Source of the DNA: Gammaproteobacteria bacterium
Lineage (GTDB): Bacteria; Pseudomonadota; Gammaproteobacteria; Arenicellales; JAANXG01
Assembly (NCBI GenBank): GCA_024638505.1
Contig: JAHEKE010000004.1
Span: forward strand, 1-64,000
Direction of reading: 5' to 3'
Length of the DNA stretch: 64,000 nt
Made by a program: the position numbers and the translations under genes. Below are positions 25,778 to 34,205 of the stretch, in pieces (the stretch's first letter is position 1; each line of letters starts with the position of its first letter). Under the pieces are notes generated by a model that saw only the letters and a list, made by a program, of their open reading frames with translations, was not told where the DNA came from and did not search any database.

Positions 25778-27117
25778 CTTTTAAGATGAGACGTTTGCTC
25801 ATTGTTGCCAGCAGAACCAATGCCTTTCTGTTTTACCAATTGCCAGGATAATTGTTCCGCGCTCAAATCTTCTTCCAGGCTGACGCCGACGCTGGCGGCG
25901 ACTTCCAGCGCCGCGCGCACACCTGAAATAAACGCGCCGTGGGCCGTCGCCATGAAGTTCAGCGAAGTGGCTTCACCGGCGAAAAAAATGCGATCATCCA
26001 CCGGCCGACTCAAATCTTTGCGGGCACCGTGGCGCCCTGGAGCGGTCGCCGAGTAAGCGCCACGCACCCAGGGATCGCCGCGCCACGCGGTCACAACTGA
26101 TTTAACAACATTCTTGCCGGCGTCACTGCCGAACATGCGCACCAATTTTTCCCGCGCATAGTCGATTGAAGCCTCCTGCCCCGCCCTCTCCAACCAGTCG
26201 GCAAAACGACCACCGGTGCTGCCCACCGCATAGTTTTGTCCAAACGGCCTGATCTCGAAATACATCGGTATCTCATCCCCATCCAGGCAGGTAGCGGTCT
26301 GGCCCGGATGATCTGCAAAAACGTTGCGGTCATAAATCAGACAAATACGGTTGTGGTTACCCAGCTGCAAGCTGTGCATGGCGTCACGTTTCCATGCAGG
26401 CAGCCGTGGTTTGAAACGAATGTCGTTGGCGTTCAACACGCCAGTGGAAGCCGTGACAATGACTTTTGACGCAGAGATTTCCCCTCGCTGAGTCTTAACT
26501 AAAACCCCTTTTCCCGTAGCGTCGATTTCAGTTACCGGCGTATTCAGATTGACTGGCAAGTCCGATCCATAGCGGTCAATCATGGTTCCATAACCCTCTC
26601 TTACTGGCCAGTCTTCGCCCTCACCCGTGTACTCAAAATCAGTGAAATCTCGAACGGAGACTTGATCCGGGTCCACTGAGAAAAGCAGCGAGACTACGTA
26701 GTCGTAATACGGAGCCCACTTGTGCTCCCGGTCATAGACTTCCGCCACAGAAACATCCCGTCCTTGACGCGCAAGCTCCTGCATGGCCTGGTAGACATTG
26801 GCTTCAAATGTTAAGAAATCGCCATGACTATCCATCCAGCTACCTTCCTGGTAGAAGTGTGTATGCCATGCCCATGGACCAACCTGCATCCCGTAGGGAC
26901 GCAGCAGCTGGGTGAACGGATTGCGGCTGGCAGCATGCAGCCAGTGACAGCCTAAATCAAAGTATACGTCCGGCGCAGGCGACTCGGTATAAGCCCGCCC
27001 TCCGATTCGATGTGACGCCTCCAGCATGACAAATTTTAGACCGATACGCTGCGCCGCCTTGGCTGCGCCAATTCCGGCCGCGCCGGCGCCAATGATAACG
27101 ACGTCATCAGTTGGCAA
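25774..27117 (-). CDS. Flavin monoamine oxidase-family protein
   Basis: About 447 residues with an FAD-binding Rossmann motif GAGAAGIGAAKAAQRIG near the N-terminus and the C-terminal FAD segment FFAGEATSLNFMATAHGAFISG of the amine oxidase family. It oxidises a primary, secondary or polyamine; the substrate is open. No ATG lies between the divergent regulator and the Rossmann motif, so I choose TTG 27115-27117. A -10 TATAAT at 27126-27121 would then give an almost leaderless mRNA. Upstream ATG starts would run into the divergent gene. The polyamine-type transporter and the Rieske enzyme nearby suggest an amine catabolic unit. Confidence 0.85.
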   Translation of the reverse strand: MPTDDVVIIGAGAAGIGAAKAAQRIGLKFVMLEASHRIGGRAYTESPAPDVYFDLGCHWLHAASRNPFTQLLRPYGMQVGPWAWHTHFYQEGSWMDSHGDFLTFEANVYQAMQELARQGRDVSVAEVYDREHKWAPYYDYVVSLLFSVDPDQVSVRDFTDFEYTGEGEDWPVREGYGTMIDRYGSDLPVNLNTPVTEIDATGKGVLVKTQRGEISASKVIVTASTGVLNANDIRFKPRLPAWKRDAMHSLQLGNHNRICLIYDRNVFADHPGQTATCLDGDEIPMYFEIRPFGQNYAVGSTGGRFADWLERAGQEASIDYAREKLVRMFGSDAGKNVVKSVVTAWRGDPWVRGAYSATAPGRHGARKDLSRPVDDRIFFAGEATSLNFMATAHGAFISGVRAALEVAASVGVSLEEDLSAEQLSWQLVKQKGIGSAGNNEQTSHLKS

Positions 27118-27120
27118 AAT

Positions 27121-27158
27121 ATTATACGCTTGTTTAATGATTTGAACAATTATATAAT
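27121..27158. promoter_or_regulatory. Divergent promoters sharing one palindromic operator
   Basis: Plus strand: TTGTTT (27130-27135), 17 bases, TATAAT (27153-27158), reading into the TetR-Rieske gene. Minus strand: TTGTTC (27149-27144), 17 bases, TATAAT (27126-27121), reading into the amine oxidase. The two -35 elements are the arms of one palindrome, 27130-27149, in which 7 of 10 base pairs match. A dimer bound there would block both promoters. It is the natural operator for the TetR domain encoded next door. Confidence 0.6.
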
Positions 27159-27195
27159 ATATTGATATAACGAACAAGACAGCAGGAACATAACA

Positions 27196-29019
27196 ATGGT
27201 GACGGCACAGGCAAAGCAACATGGCGCGCACAACGACTTCGCGCGCAACCACCGGCGCAGGCAGCTTATTGACGCCACCATTACAGCCATTGCGGCTCAC
27301 GGCCTGTCTAAAGTCACCCTGGCCAAAGTTGCCCACACCGCCAAGCTCTCTCCCGGCATCGTCAACTTTTACTTCAACAGCAAAGAACAGCTGCTACTCG
27401 AAACGCTGCAGTCCATGGCGCAGGAATTTGACACCCACGTTCAGGCGACCCTGCGCGGCAGCGCTGAGCCGGTTGAAATCCTGCGTCGATTGATCGACGC
27501 TTTCTTTGATCCGGTGGTTTTTAACCTTGAAAAAGCCTCCGTTTGGTCCGCATTCTGGGGAGAGAGTCAGGCTCGCCGGGACTATTTGAAAATATGCGGA
27601 GAAAAAGACGCTGAGTTCTTCGATACTATTCATGGCGCGGTGGTGGAATTATGTGAGCTCGAAGGCCGAACAGAAGTTGACACGGAAGCAGCGGCTCGGG
27701 GCTTTGAAGGTTTGCTGGATTGCTTTTGGCAGGAGCTTGTTTGTGAACCCGAGAAATTTAACCGCGATGCCGTACGATCAACCTGTCTCGGATATCTGCG
27801 AAATTTGTTTCCAACCCGCTTCGCCGAGAGCGTTTCCAACTCCTCTGCAACAGAGCCAAGCATGCGCCCGGTTATGGCACCCTGGACCTATCGTAACCCG
27901 GAGTTTTTTGATTTGGAGGTTGAACATATCTTCAAGCGCAGCTGGCTGATCGCAGGACATACAAGCGAGCTGGCGAAACCGGGCGACTTTATTACTTTCG
28001 ACGCGCTCGGTGAGCGCGCGCTGGTGGTACGGGGAGCAGACAACACCTTGCGCGCGTTTCACAACGTCTGTCGACATCGCGGCAGTCGCGTCGTGCAAGG
28101 CCAGCGCGGCAACTGCAAGCAGTCCATTGTTTGTCCGTTTCACGGCTGGACCTACAACCTGGACGGCAGTTTGAAGAATGTGCCGGCAGCCAAAACCTTC
28201 CGCGAACTCGATAAAAACAGCCTCGGGCTGGTTGCGCTTGATATGGAAGTGTGGCAAGGCTTTGTGTTCGTCCGCTTCGGCGGGGACGGCTACAGCGTCG
28301 CTAGCCAGCTACAGCCAATTGAGCACAAAATTGCACCATACCGCCTGGCGGAGGTGTTACCCATTGGCCCGGCATACGCAGACTCGCGGCCGGTTAACTG
28401 GAAGGTGTTCCACGATATTGACAACGAAGGATACCACGTTCCTATCGGCCATCCCGGGCTGCACGCCCTGTTCGGCAGGAGCTACAAAGACAAAATGGAG
28501 GGCAACGTGCCCTGCGCCTACGGCCGGATTCAGGACACACCGGCCAGGCAATGGAGCGTGGCCAAGTATCAGAAATTACTACCACACTATCCTCACCTGC
28601 CGGCGAAAAACCAGCGACTGTGGGCCTACTTCGGGCTGTTCCCGAACGCCGTATTCGAACTGCATCCAGAATGCGTCGGCTATTACATGACCCTGCCCGA
28701 GGCACCGGACAAGGTGCGGTTGATCGTACGATATTTTGCGCTGCCGGATGCACGGCGGGAAGCCCGAGCCGCGCAATATCTGAGCCTGCGCATCAATCAA
28801 CAAGTGGGGCTTGAGGACGAGAGCTTCGTTGATTGGGTGCAAGAAGGTTTGCAGTCAAGCGTCTTTCCTAAAGCGACGCTGTCCACCATCGAATCAGGAG
28901 TCAGTGCTTTCCATCGCGCGATACAAGCCAAGCTTCCTGTTGGGCGTCTGCAGCGGGAGCCCGCGCGCGGGACCGTGGCAAACAAAAACGCCGCCATGCA
29001 GGACCAGGACAATACTTAG
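27196..29019 (+). CDS. TetR (BetI-like) repressor fused to a Rieske oxygenase alpha subunit
   Basis: One uninterrupted 607-residue frame. Residues about 14-210 are a BetI-like TetR regulator: HTH with VTLAKVAHTAKLSPGIVNFYF, then the ligand domain. A Ser-rich linker (about 211-226) leads into a complete Rieske oxygenase alpha subunit. The 2Fe-2S ligands are C292, H294, C313 and H316 (CRHRGS and CPFHGW). The iron site includes H414 and H419 (NEGYHVPIGH) and an Asp in LEDESFVDW. AGGA lies 8 bases before the ATG. Internal ATGs at 27862 and 27874 have no Shine-Dalgarno sequence. Relatives of the oxygenase half demethylate quaternary amines such as glycine betaine or stachydrine; the substrate here is unknown. 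Confidence 0.85.
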   Translation: MVTAQAKQHGAHNDFARNHRRRQLIDATITAIAAHGLSKVTLAKVAHTAKLSPGIVNFYFNSKEQLLLETLQSMAQEFDTHVQATLRGSAEPVEILRRLIDAFFDPVVFNLEKASVWSAFWGESQARRDYLKICGEKDAEFFDTIHGAVVELCELEGRTEVDTEAAARGFEGLLDCFWQELVCEPEKFNRDAVRSTCLGYLRNLFPTRFAESVSNSSATEPSMRPVMAPWTYRNPEFFDLEVEHIFKRSWLIAGHTSELAKPGDFITFDALGERALVVRGADNTLRAFHNVCRHRGSRVVQGQRGNCKQSIVCPFHGWTYNLDGSLKNVPAAKTFRELDKNSLGLVALDMEVWQGFVFVRFGGDGYSVASQLQPIEHKIAPYRLAEVLPIGPAYADSRPVNWKVFHDIDNEGYHVPIGHPGLHALFGRSYKDKMEGNVPCAYGRIQDTPARQWSVAKYQKLLPHYPHLPAKNQRLWAYFGLFPNAVFELHPECVGYYMTLPEAPDKVRLIVRYFALPDARREARAAQYLSLRINQQVGLEDESFVDWVQEGLQSSVFPKATLSTIESGVSAFHRAIQAKLPVGRLQREPARGTVANKNAAMQDQDNT

Positions 29020-29035
29020 TCAAGGAAGCAAACAA

Positions 29036-29242
29036 ATGTTGCATGAGAAATTGCTGGCCTGGGTATCTTTGGCCGGAAGTCGCGGTGCTGTAGGGCACGC
29101 AGATTACTGGCAATTTCAGTTAGAACGCGACATCGGGAGTTCGCCCGACGCAATAGATGATACCGGGCCTGGTGTGCCACCATGTCATTGTCGTCATATA
29201 CTGTTTCCACTGACGATGATGAATCGCAGGGGAAGCCTGTAG
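29036..29242 (+). CDS. Possible small protein downstream of the fusion gene
   Basis: A 68-residue frame starting at ATG 29036, with a strong AAGGAAG Shine-Dalgarno sequence 7 bases upstream, 16 bases after the fusion gene stop. It has two close cysteines (PPCHCRH) and no recognised domain. The ribosome binding site and spacing support translation; amino-acid content alone is not convincing. It may also be a decayed remnant. Confidence 0.35.
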   Translation: MLHEKLLAWVSLAGSRGAVGHADYWQFQLERDIGSSPDAIDDTGPGVPPCHCRHILFPLTMMNRRGSL

Positions 29243-29289
29243 CTGCGGATACATGATCGGGCTCGACCGAAATACCTAGGGCGGTAAAC

Positions 29290-30144
29290 TCAAGCGTCTA
29301 ACTTAACCACTTCCTGTGCCGCCATTTGCATGTCTCTCTCCCGCTGCTTTTGCTGGCGCAACATCAGGTAGCCGGCGATGATCACACCAATGGTAACCAC
29401 CACGATAATGATCGTCGCCAGCGCGTTGATATCCGGCCTTAAGCCCAGCCTGATGCGGGAATAAATCAGTATTGGCAAGGTATTGGCACCAGGACCGGTG
29501 ACAAAGCTGGCGATCACCAGGTCATCCAAAGAAAGGGTGAAGGCCAGCAACCAGCCGGCCACCATGCCAGGTGCCAGTAGGGGCAGGGTAATATCCACTA
29601 ACACCCTGATCGGCTTGCTGCCCAGATCCATGGCCGCCTCCTCCAGATCCTGGGCCATACCGGCCAGCCTGGACTGAATAATCACCGCCACGTAAGCCAT
29701 GGAAAACGTAATGTGGGCTATCGTGATGGTGGTGATACCGCGTTCGCCTGGCCAGCCTATTAACTCCGCCATGGTTATGAACAGCAGCAGCAATGACAGG
29801 CCGGTGATCACTTCAGGCATAACCAGGGGAGCGGTAATCATGCCGCTGAACAGAGTGCGTCCTTTGAATCGGCCAAATCGAACCAGAGCGAGCCCGGCCA
29901 AAGTGCCGAGCAGCGTGGCAAAGGTCGCATTCATCACTGCGATCTTAAGGCTCAGCGTCAACGCCGACCATACCTCTTCGCTTTCAAACAGCACTTTGTA
30001 CCAGCGCAGTGACCACCCCCCCCAGACGGGAACAATTTTTGAGTAGTTAAACGAATAAATGATCAGCAGCAGCATCGGGATATACAAAAACGCCATACCA
30101 AAACACAGCGCTGAAAACAAAAATGTGGAACGTTTCTGTCCCAC
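29290..30144 (-). CDS. potI: Polyamine ABC transporter permease PotI/PotC
   Basis: A 284-residue inner-membrane permease with six helices and the ABC permease EAA loop (EEAAMDLGSKPIRVLVDITLPLLAPG). The N-terminal MLLLIIYSFNYSKIVPVWGGWSLRWY pattern is typical of PotC/PotI. Last gene of a potF-G-H-I operon, 3 bases after potH. Confidence 0.92.
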   Translation of the reverse strand: MGQKRSTFLFSALCFGMAFLYIPMLLLIIYSFNYSKIVPVWGGWSLRWYKVLFESEEVWSALTLSLKIAVMNATFATLLGTLAGLALVRFGRFKGRTLFSGMITAPLVMPEVITGLSLLLLFITMAELIGWPGERGITTITIAHITFSMAYVAVIIQSRLAGMAQDLEEAAMDLGSKPIRVLVDITLPLLAPGMVAGWLLAFTLSLDDLVIASFVTGPGANTLPILIYSRIRLGLRPDINALATIIIVVVTIGVIIAGYLMLRQQKQRERDMQMAAQEVVKLDA

Positions 30145-30147
30145 TGT

Positions 30148-31110
30148 CTACGACTCCGCTTGCTTAGACTGAATGTGCTGATAGAGCATCATCGGTATGA
30201 CCAGTATCAGCAATAGCACTATCGCCACCGCAGCCGCCACCGGCCAGTCGTGATTGGAGTTAAACTCGTTGTACAGCACGCGGCCGATCATCAGTACGTT
30301 GCCGCCGCCCAGCAGGTCCGGGATAACGAACTCACCGGCGGCAGGAATAAATACCAGCAGCGAGCCGGCCAGGATGCCCGGCGCTGTCATCGGCAAGGTT
30401 ACCGTCAGGAAGGTGGTCATTGGACGCGCCCCGAGGTCTGCCGCCGCTTCATGCAAAGACATGTCAAGTTTTTCCATATTGGCGTACAGCGGCAGAATCA
30501 TGAACGGTACGTAGGAGTAAACAATGCCAACGTAAACGGCGAATTCCGTGTACAGCATTCTGATCGGCTTCTCGATCAGGCCGATCCAGATGAGGAAACT
30601 GTTGATGGTGCCCTGGTCTGCCAGCAACCCCATCCACGCATATACGCGCAACAGGAATGACGTCCAGAACGGTAGAATAATCATCAGCAACAGTATGTTC
30701 TTGGTGGTTGACGACGAACGTACGATGCCGTAAGCGATTGGATAACCAACAATCAAGCACAGGACCGTAGATATGATTGCGATCTTGATCGAGTTGACGT
30801 ACGTATTGAAATAAAGGTCGTCTTCCCATAGAAAAATGAAGTTGTCAAAGATGACCTGTAAGATGAGCGCTCCCTCTTCGCTCCATTCAACCAGTGGCGA
30901 AAAGGGCGGGCTGGCGATAATTGACTCGGCCAGGCTGATCTTGAGTACGATAAAAAACGGCGCCAGAAAAAAAACCAGCAGCCAGACGTTGGGAATACCG
31001 ACCACCAGGGTTTTCCAGCCGGATTGGATCCGCTGCATCAGTACCGCGGTCAGGGAGCGCATAGACGACCGCTCGCTTCTGTCCACAGCGGCGGTGGCAT
31101 TATCGTTCAT
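30148..31110 (-). CDS. potH: Polyamine ABC transporter permease PotH/PotB
   Basis: A 320-residue permease with six helices and an EAA loop (HEAAADLGARPMTTFLTVTLP). The N-terminal about 35 residues are a cytoplasmic extension. Its ATG overlaps the potG stop (ATGA), indicating translational coupling. It forms the membrane channel together with PotI. Confidence 0.92.
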   Translation of the reverse strand: MNDNATAAVDRSERSSMRSLTAVLMQRIQSGWKTLVVGIPNVWLLVFFLAPFFIVLKISLAESIIASPPFSPLVEWSEEGALILQVIFDNFIFLWEDDLYFNTYVNSIKIAIISTVLCLIVGYPIAYGIVRSSSTTKNILLLMIILPFWTSFLLRVYAWMGLLADQGTINSFLIWIGLIEKPIRMLYTEFAVYVGIVYSYVPFMILPLYANMEKLDMSLHEAAADLGARPMTTFLTVTLPMTAPGILAGSLLVFIPAAGEFVIPDLLGGGNVLMIGRVLYNEFNSNHDWPVAAAVAIVLLLILVIPMMLYQHIQSKQAES

Positions 31111-32252
31111 TTGGTCAATACCACGGCACTGGATGGGTCCCAGCTGAGATAGACTTGATCATCCCAGTCGACCGCATGCCGGTCGCCCTTCGGGCGACTC
31201 TGATTGGGATGCGTCACATCGACGACCTTGGCACTGCCGGCCTGCACTCGATAGGTAGAGAGATTGCCGAGATAGCCGACACCCAGGACAGTTCCCTGAA
31301 TCTGGTTAGCGCCCGATTCGGTGGGGGCGTTCTTTGAAATCTTAATTTTTTCTGGACGCACCGCAATCCAGACCTTGGTTCCTTCTTTGATCGACATACC
31401 GTGATCTATAAAGAATTCAATTCTGGGATCGCTCACGCGCACCACTACATGGTCAGCACCATTTTCCACAATCCGGCCTTCAAACATGTTGGCCGAACCG
31501 ATAAAATCAGCCACGAAACGCGTATCCGGCGATTCGTATATTTCAGTTGGTGTACCGATCTGTACGAACCTGCCCTCATCCATGACCGCGATGCGGGTGG
31601 ACAGCGTCATGGCCTCCTCCTGATCGTGCGTTACCACGACGAATGTGATGCCCAGCTGATCCTGAATGTTCATCAGCTCAAACTGAGTCTGCTCACGCAG
31701 CCGTTTGTCCAGCGCGCCTAGAGGCTCATCCAGCAGGAGAACCTTGGGCTGCTTTACCAGCGCGCGGGCCAGGGCGACGCGCTGGCGCTGCCCGCCGGAC
31801 AGCTGGTGGGGCTTGCGTTTGCTGAACGGGGTCAACTCGACCATCTTCAACATTTCGCTCACCCGCATGGCGATGTCCGCCTTCGCTACGCCGTCTCGTT
31901 TGAGTCCGTACGCAACGTTCTGTTCGACGGTCATATGCGGAAACAGGGCATAGGACTGAAACATCATATTGACCGGGCGTTCGTAGGGAGGGACCTGACT
32001 CATTTCCGCACCGTCGATGTAGATGGTGCCCGAAGTGGGCGTCTCGAAACCGGCAAGCATGCGCAGTAAAGTAGTTTTGCCACAGCCCGATCCACCGAGC
32101 AGGCAGAACAGCTCACCGCGGTAGATCTGCAGATCGACGTTATCCACGGCGGTAAACGGGCCGAACTTCTTGGTTACCCCCTGAACTTTGATGAAGGGCT
32201 CTGCGTCCGGATCCAGCCAGGGCCTATCTTGATTATCAGCCTGCTGCGACAT
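31107..32252 (-). CDS. potG: Polyamine ABC transporter ATPase PotG/PotA
   Basis: A 381-residue ATPase. Walker A GGSGCGKTT, signature LSGGQRQRVALARAL, Walker B VLLLDEPLGALD, and the H-loop VVTHDQEEA are all present. A C-terminal TOBE regulatory domain follows (about 290-375). It energises uptake of putrescine or spermidine-like amines. Confidence 0.95.
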   Translation of the reverse strand: MSQQADNQDRPWLDPDAEPFIKVQGVTKKFGPFTAVDNVDLQIYRGELFCLLGGSGCGKTTLLRMLAGFETPTSGTIYIDGAEMSQVPPYERPVNMMFQSYALFPHMTVEQNVAYGLKRDGVAKADIAMRVSEMLKMVELTPFSKRKPHQLSGGQRQRVALARALVKQPKVLLLDEPLGALDKRLREQTQFELMNIQDQLGITFVVVTHDQEEAMTLSTRIAVMDEGRFVQIGTPTEIYESPDTRFVADFIGSANMFEGRIVENGADHVVVRVSDPRIEFFIDHGMSIKEGTKVWIAVRPEKIKISKNAPTESGANQIQGTVLGVGYLGNLSTYRVQAGSAKVVDVTHPNQSRPKGDRHAVDWDDQVYLSWDPSSAVVLTK

Positions 32253-32274
32253 TAACCGTCAGCACTTAGGCAGA

Positions 32275-32311
32275 AAGCGGGCGCCGCTTGGAAATCTGGC
32301 GGCGCCCGTTT
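32275..32311. repeat. Strong intercistronic hairpin between potF and potG
   Basis: GGGCGCCGC (32279-32287) and GCGGCGCCC (32299-32307) are exact inverted arms with an 11-base loop. The stem extends by about four more pairs, including one G-U. It lies 11 bases beyond the potF stop inside the operon. On the transcribed minus strand the U-run is poor (CTTTCTG), so partial termination or 3'-end protection of potF mRNA is more likely than full termination. This would raise the binding protein above the membrane subunits. Confidence 0.6.
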
Positions 32312-32321
32312 CATTAAGTGG

Positions 32322-33434
32322 TTACCCGCCCGACTTAAAGTTTGTCCAGGCCCGGGTTTGCACACGCTCTATTTTTTTCGGTAGCGGCTGTGGGACATAC
32401 ATAAGTTTAACCTGCTCTGCAGTTGGGAATGCGGCAGGGCTGCCGGTCACTTCTTCATCGATGAGCGGGACGGCGTCCTTATTGGCGGTCGCATACCAGG
32501 TAAAGTTGCTGTCACCTGCTGCCACCTCCGGGCGCATCATGTAGTCCAGGAACAGGTGCGCATTCTCCACATTTTTCGCATCCGCCGGAATGACCCAGCT
32601 GTCCACCCACAACTGGGCTGCGTTCTGGCCGGGCGGCAGGAAAAAATCCAAAACAACGCCAGTATTAGCCTCAGCAGCACCCGACATGGCCAGCAGGCCA
32701 TCCGGTCCCCAGGTGACGGCAACGCAGAACTCTTTCTCCGGCATGCGCTGATAGGCATAGTTATCGAAGGTCTTGATGTAAGGCCGGATCTTGAGCAGCA
32801 TCTCCTCGGCTTTCTTGTAGTCGTCCGCATTGGTCGAGTTCGGATCCAGTCCCAGATAAGCCAAGGCCATCGGGATGACATCGCCCGGTGAGTCCAGAAA
32901 GGACACGCCGCACTGCGCCAATTTTTCCATATGCTCTGGTTTGAAGACCATGTCCAGCGAGCCAATGGGCGCATCCGGGGCCACACTTTTAACCAGTTCA
33001 GCGTTGTAGGTTACGCCGTGAGTACCCCACATGTACGGAATCATGTATTTGTTGCCGGGATCCCAGCCGTCCAGCTGCGACATAACCTGCTCGCTCATGT
33101 GCTTCAAGTTCGGCAGCTTGGATTTATCCAATTCCATTAAGATTCCCGCTGGGATCAAACGAGCAACACTTGAACCCGAATGGCTGACCACGTCATAACC
33201 CGTATTACCGGCGAGCAATTTTGCGTCCACCGTTTCTACTGAATCATAGTTATCGTACGTGACCTTGACGTCGAACTCCTTTTCGAAGTTGGCAATGGTT
33301 TCTTCGCCGATGTATTCAGCCCAGTTGTAAACATTCAGCGTACCCGCGGCGAAGACCGCGCTGGCGCCAAATGCCAGGGTCGAGACGGCAGTCACGACGG
33401 CCGCCATTTGCAATGACTTGAATAAACTCCTCAT
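32322..33434 (-). CDS. potF: Periplasmic putrescine/polyamine-binding protein
   Basis: A 370-residue substrate-binding protein with a signal peptide (cleavage near GASAVFAAG). The mature protein begins TLNVYNWAEYIGEETIANFE, the hallmark of PotD/PotF. Conserved acidic and aromatic residues of the amine pocket are present (YNWAEY, and WVDSWVIP later). The first gene of the pot operon. Spermidine or putrescine preference cannot be decided here. Confidence 0.93.
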   Translation of the reverse strand: MRSLFKSLQMAAVVTAVSTLAFGASAVFAAGTLNVYNWAEYIGEETIANFEKEFDVKVTYDNYDSVETVDAKLLAGNTGYDVVSHSGSSVARLIPAGILMELDKSKLPNLKHMSEQVMSQLDGWDPGNKYMIPYMWGTHGVTYNAELVKSVAPDAPIGSLDMVFKPEHMEKLAQCGVSFLDSPGDVIPMALAYLGLDPNSTNADDYKKAEEMLLKIRPYIKTFDNYAYQRMPEKEFCVAVTWGPDGLLAMSGAAEANTGVVLDFFLPPGQNAAQLWVDSWVIPADAKNVENAHLFLDYMMRPEVAAGDSNFTWYATANKDAVPLIDEEVTGSPAAFPTAEQVKLMYVPQPLPKKIERVQTRAWTNFKSGG

Positions 33435-33659
33435 ATTGTCCTCCAGTAGTTTTTTAGGTACTGCTTAAGAACGAGGGAAACATGGCTGCATATTTAATCG
33501 CTCTTTTGCAGGAATAATACCACCAAAACAGCCGAACGAAATCAAATAAGTGGGGAATTTAGAGCACAGCGAGCGATACAGAACACTGTTTTCTTGCGCC
33601 ATTATCAGTATAGTCATACACAATTGTCGAAGTGTTAAACCTATACCCAGGACAGCGCA

Positions 33660-34046
33660 ATGAAATTTTTTAATCCGCAAAACATAGCCCAACCCGCCTC
33701 CAATTACAGCCACGGTGTGACTGTGCCGGCCGGCGGCCGGCGGCTCATCATCGCCGGACAGATTGGCATCAATCCCGATGGGACGGTGGCTCAGGGCATG
33801 GCAGCGCAGATGCGGCGCTGCTGGCAGAATGTTTTTACAATTCTGGCTGAGGCGGGCATGCACAAGAAGGATCTTGTCAAAATCACGGCTTACGTCACGC
33901 AGTCGGGTGTAACCAGCGAATACAGACGGATCAGAGACGAAATGCTGGAAGGTCACGCGCCGGCGGCAACTTACCTGGTTATCAAGGAACTTGCCTCGCC
34001 TGAGCTGCTGGTAGAAATTGAAGGCGAGGCGGTTTTTTTTGATTAA
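33660..34046 (+). CDS. RidA/YjgF-family protein lacking the catalytic Arg
   Basis: 128 residues of the YjgF/YER057c/UK114 fold, e.g. RLIIAGQIGINPDGT and the C-terminal LLVEIEGEAVF strand. True RidA deaminates 2-aminoacrylate and other enamines using an Arg in a PARS-type motif; here the aligned segment is HAPAATYLVI, with Ala in place of Arg. It is therefore more likely another subfamily without that activity. It stands alone between pot and prpE. Confidence 0.85.
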   Translation: MKFFNPQNIAQPASNYSHGVTVPAGGRRLIIAGQIGINPDGTVAQGMAAQMRRCWQNVFTILAEAGMHKKDLVKITAYVTQSGVTSEYRRIRDEMLEGHAPAATYLVIKELASPELLVEIEGEAVFFD

Positions 34047-34205
34047 TTTATTTGCGTAAAATCAAAGATATCTGAAGTAAGGTGCAATAAGATTATTTTA
34101 GACGCCAGTGGAGTGATTGTCTGACCCCGTTCACTAATTTCTCTGCTGTATGCCGCGATTTTTTTACAACTGCCGATTTAAGCGGCTCTAACAGGAATTA
34201 TACCG

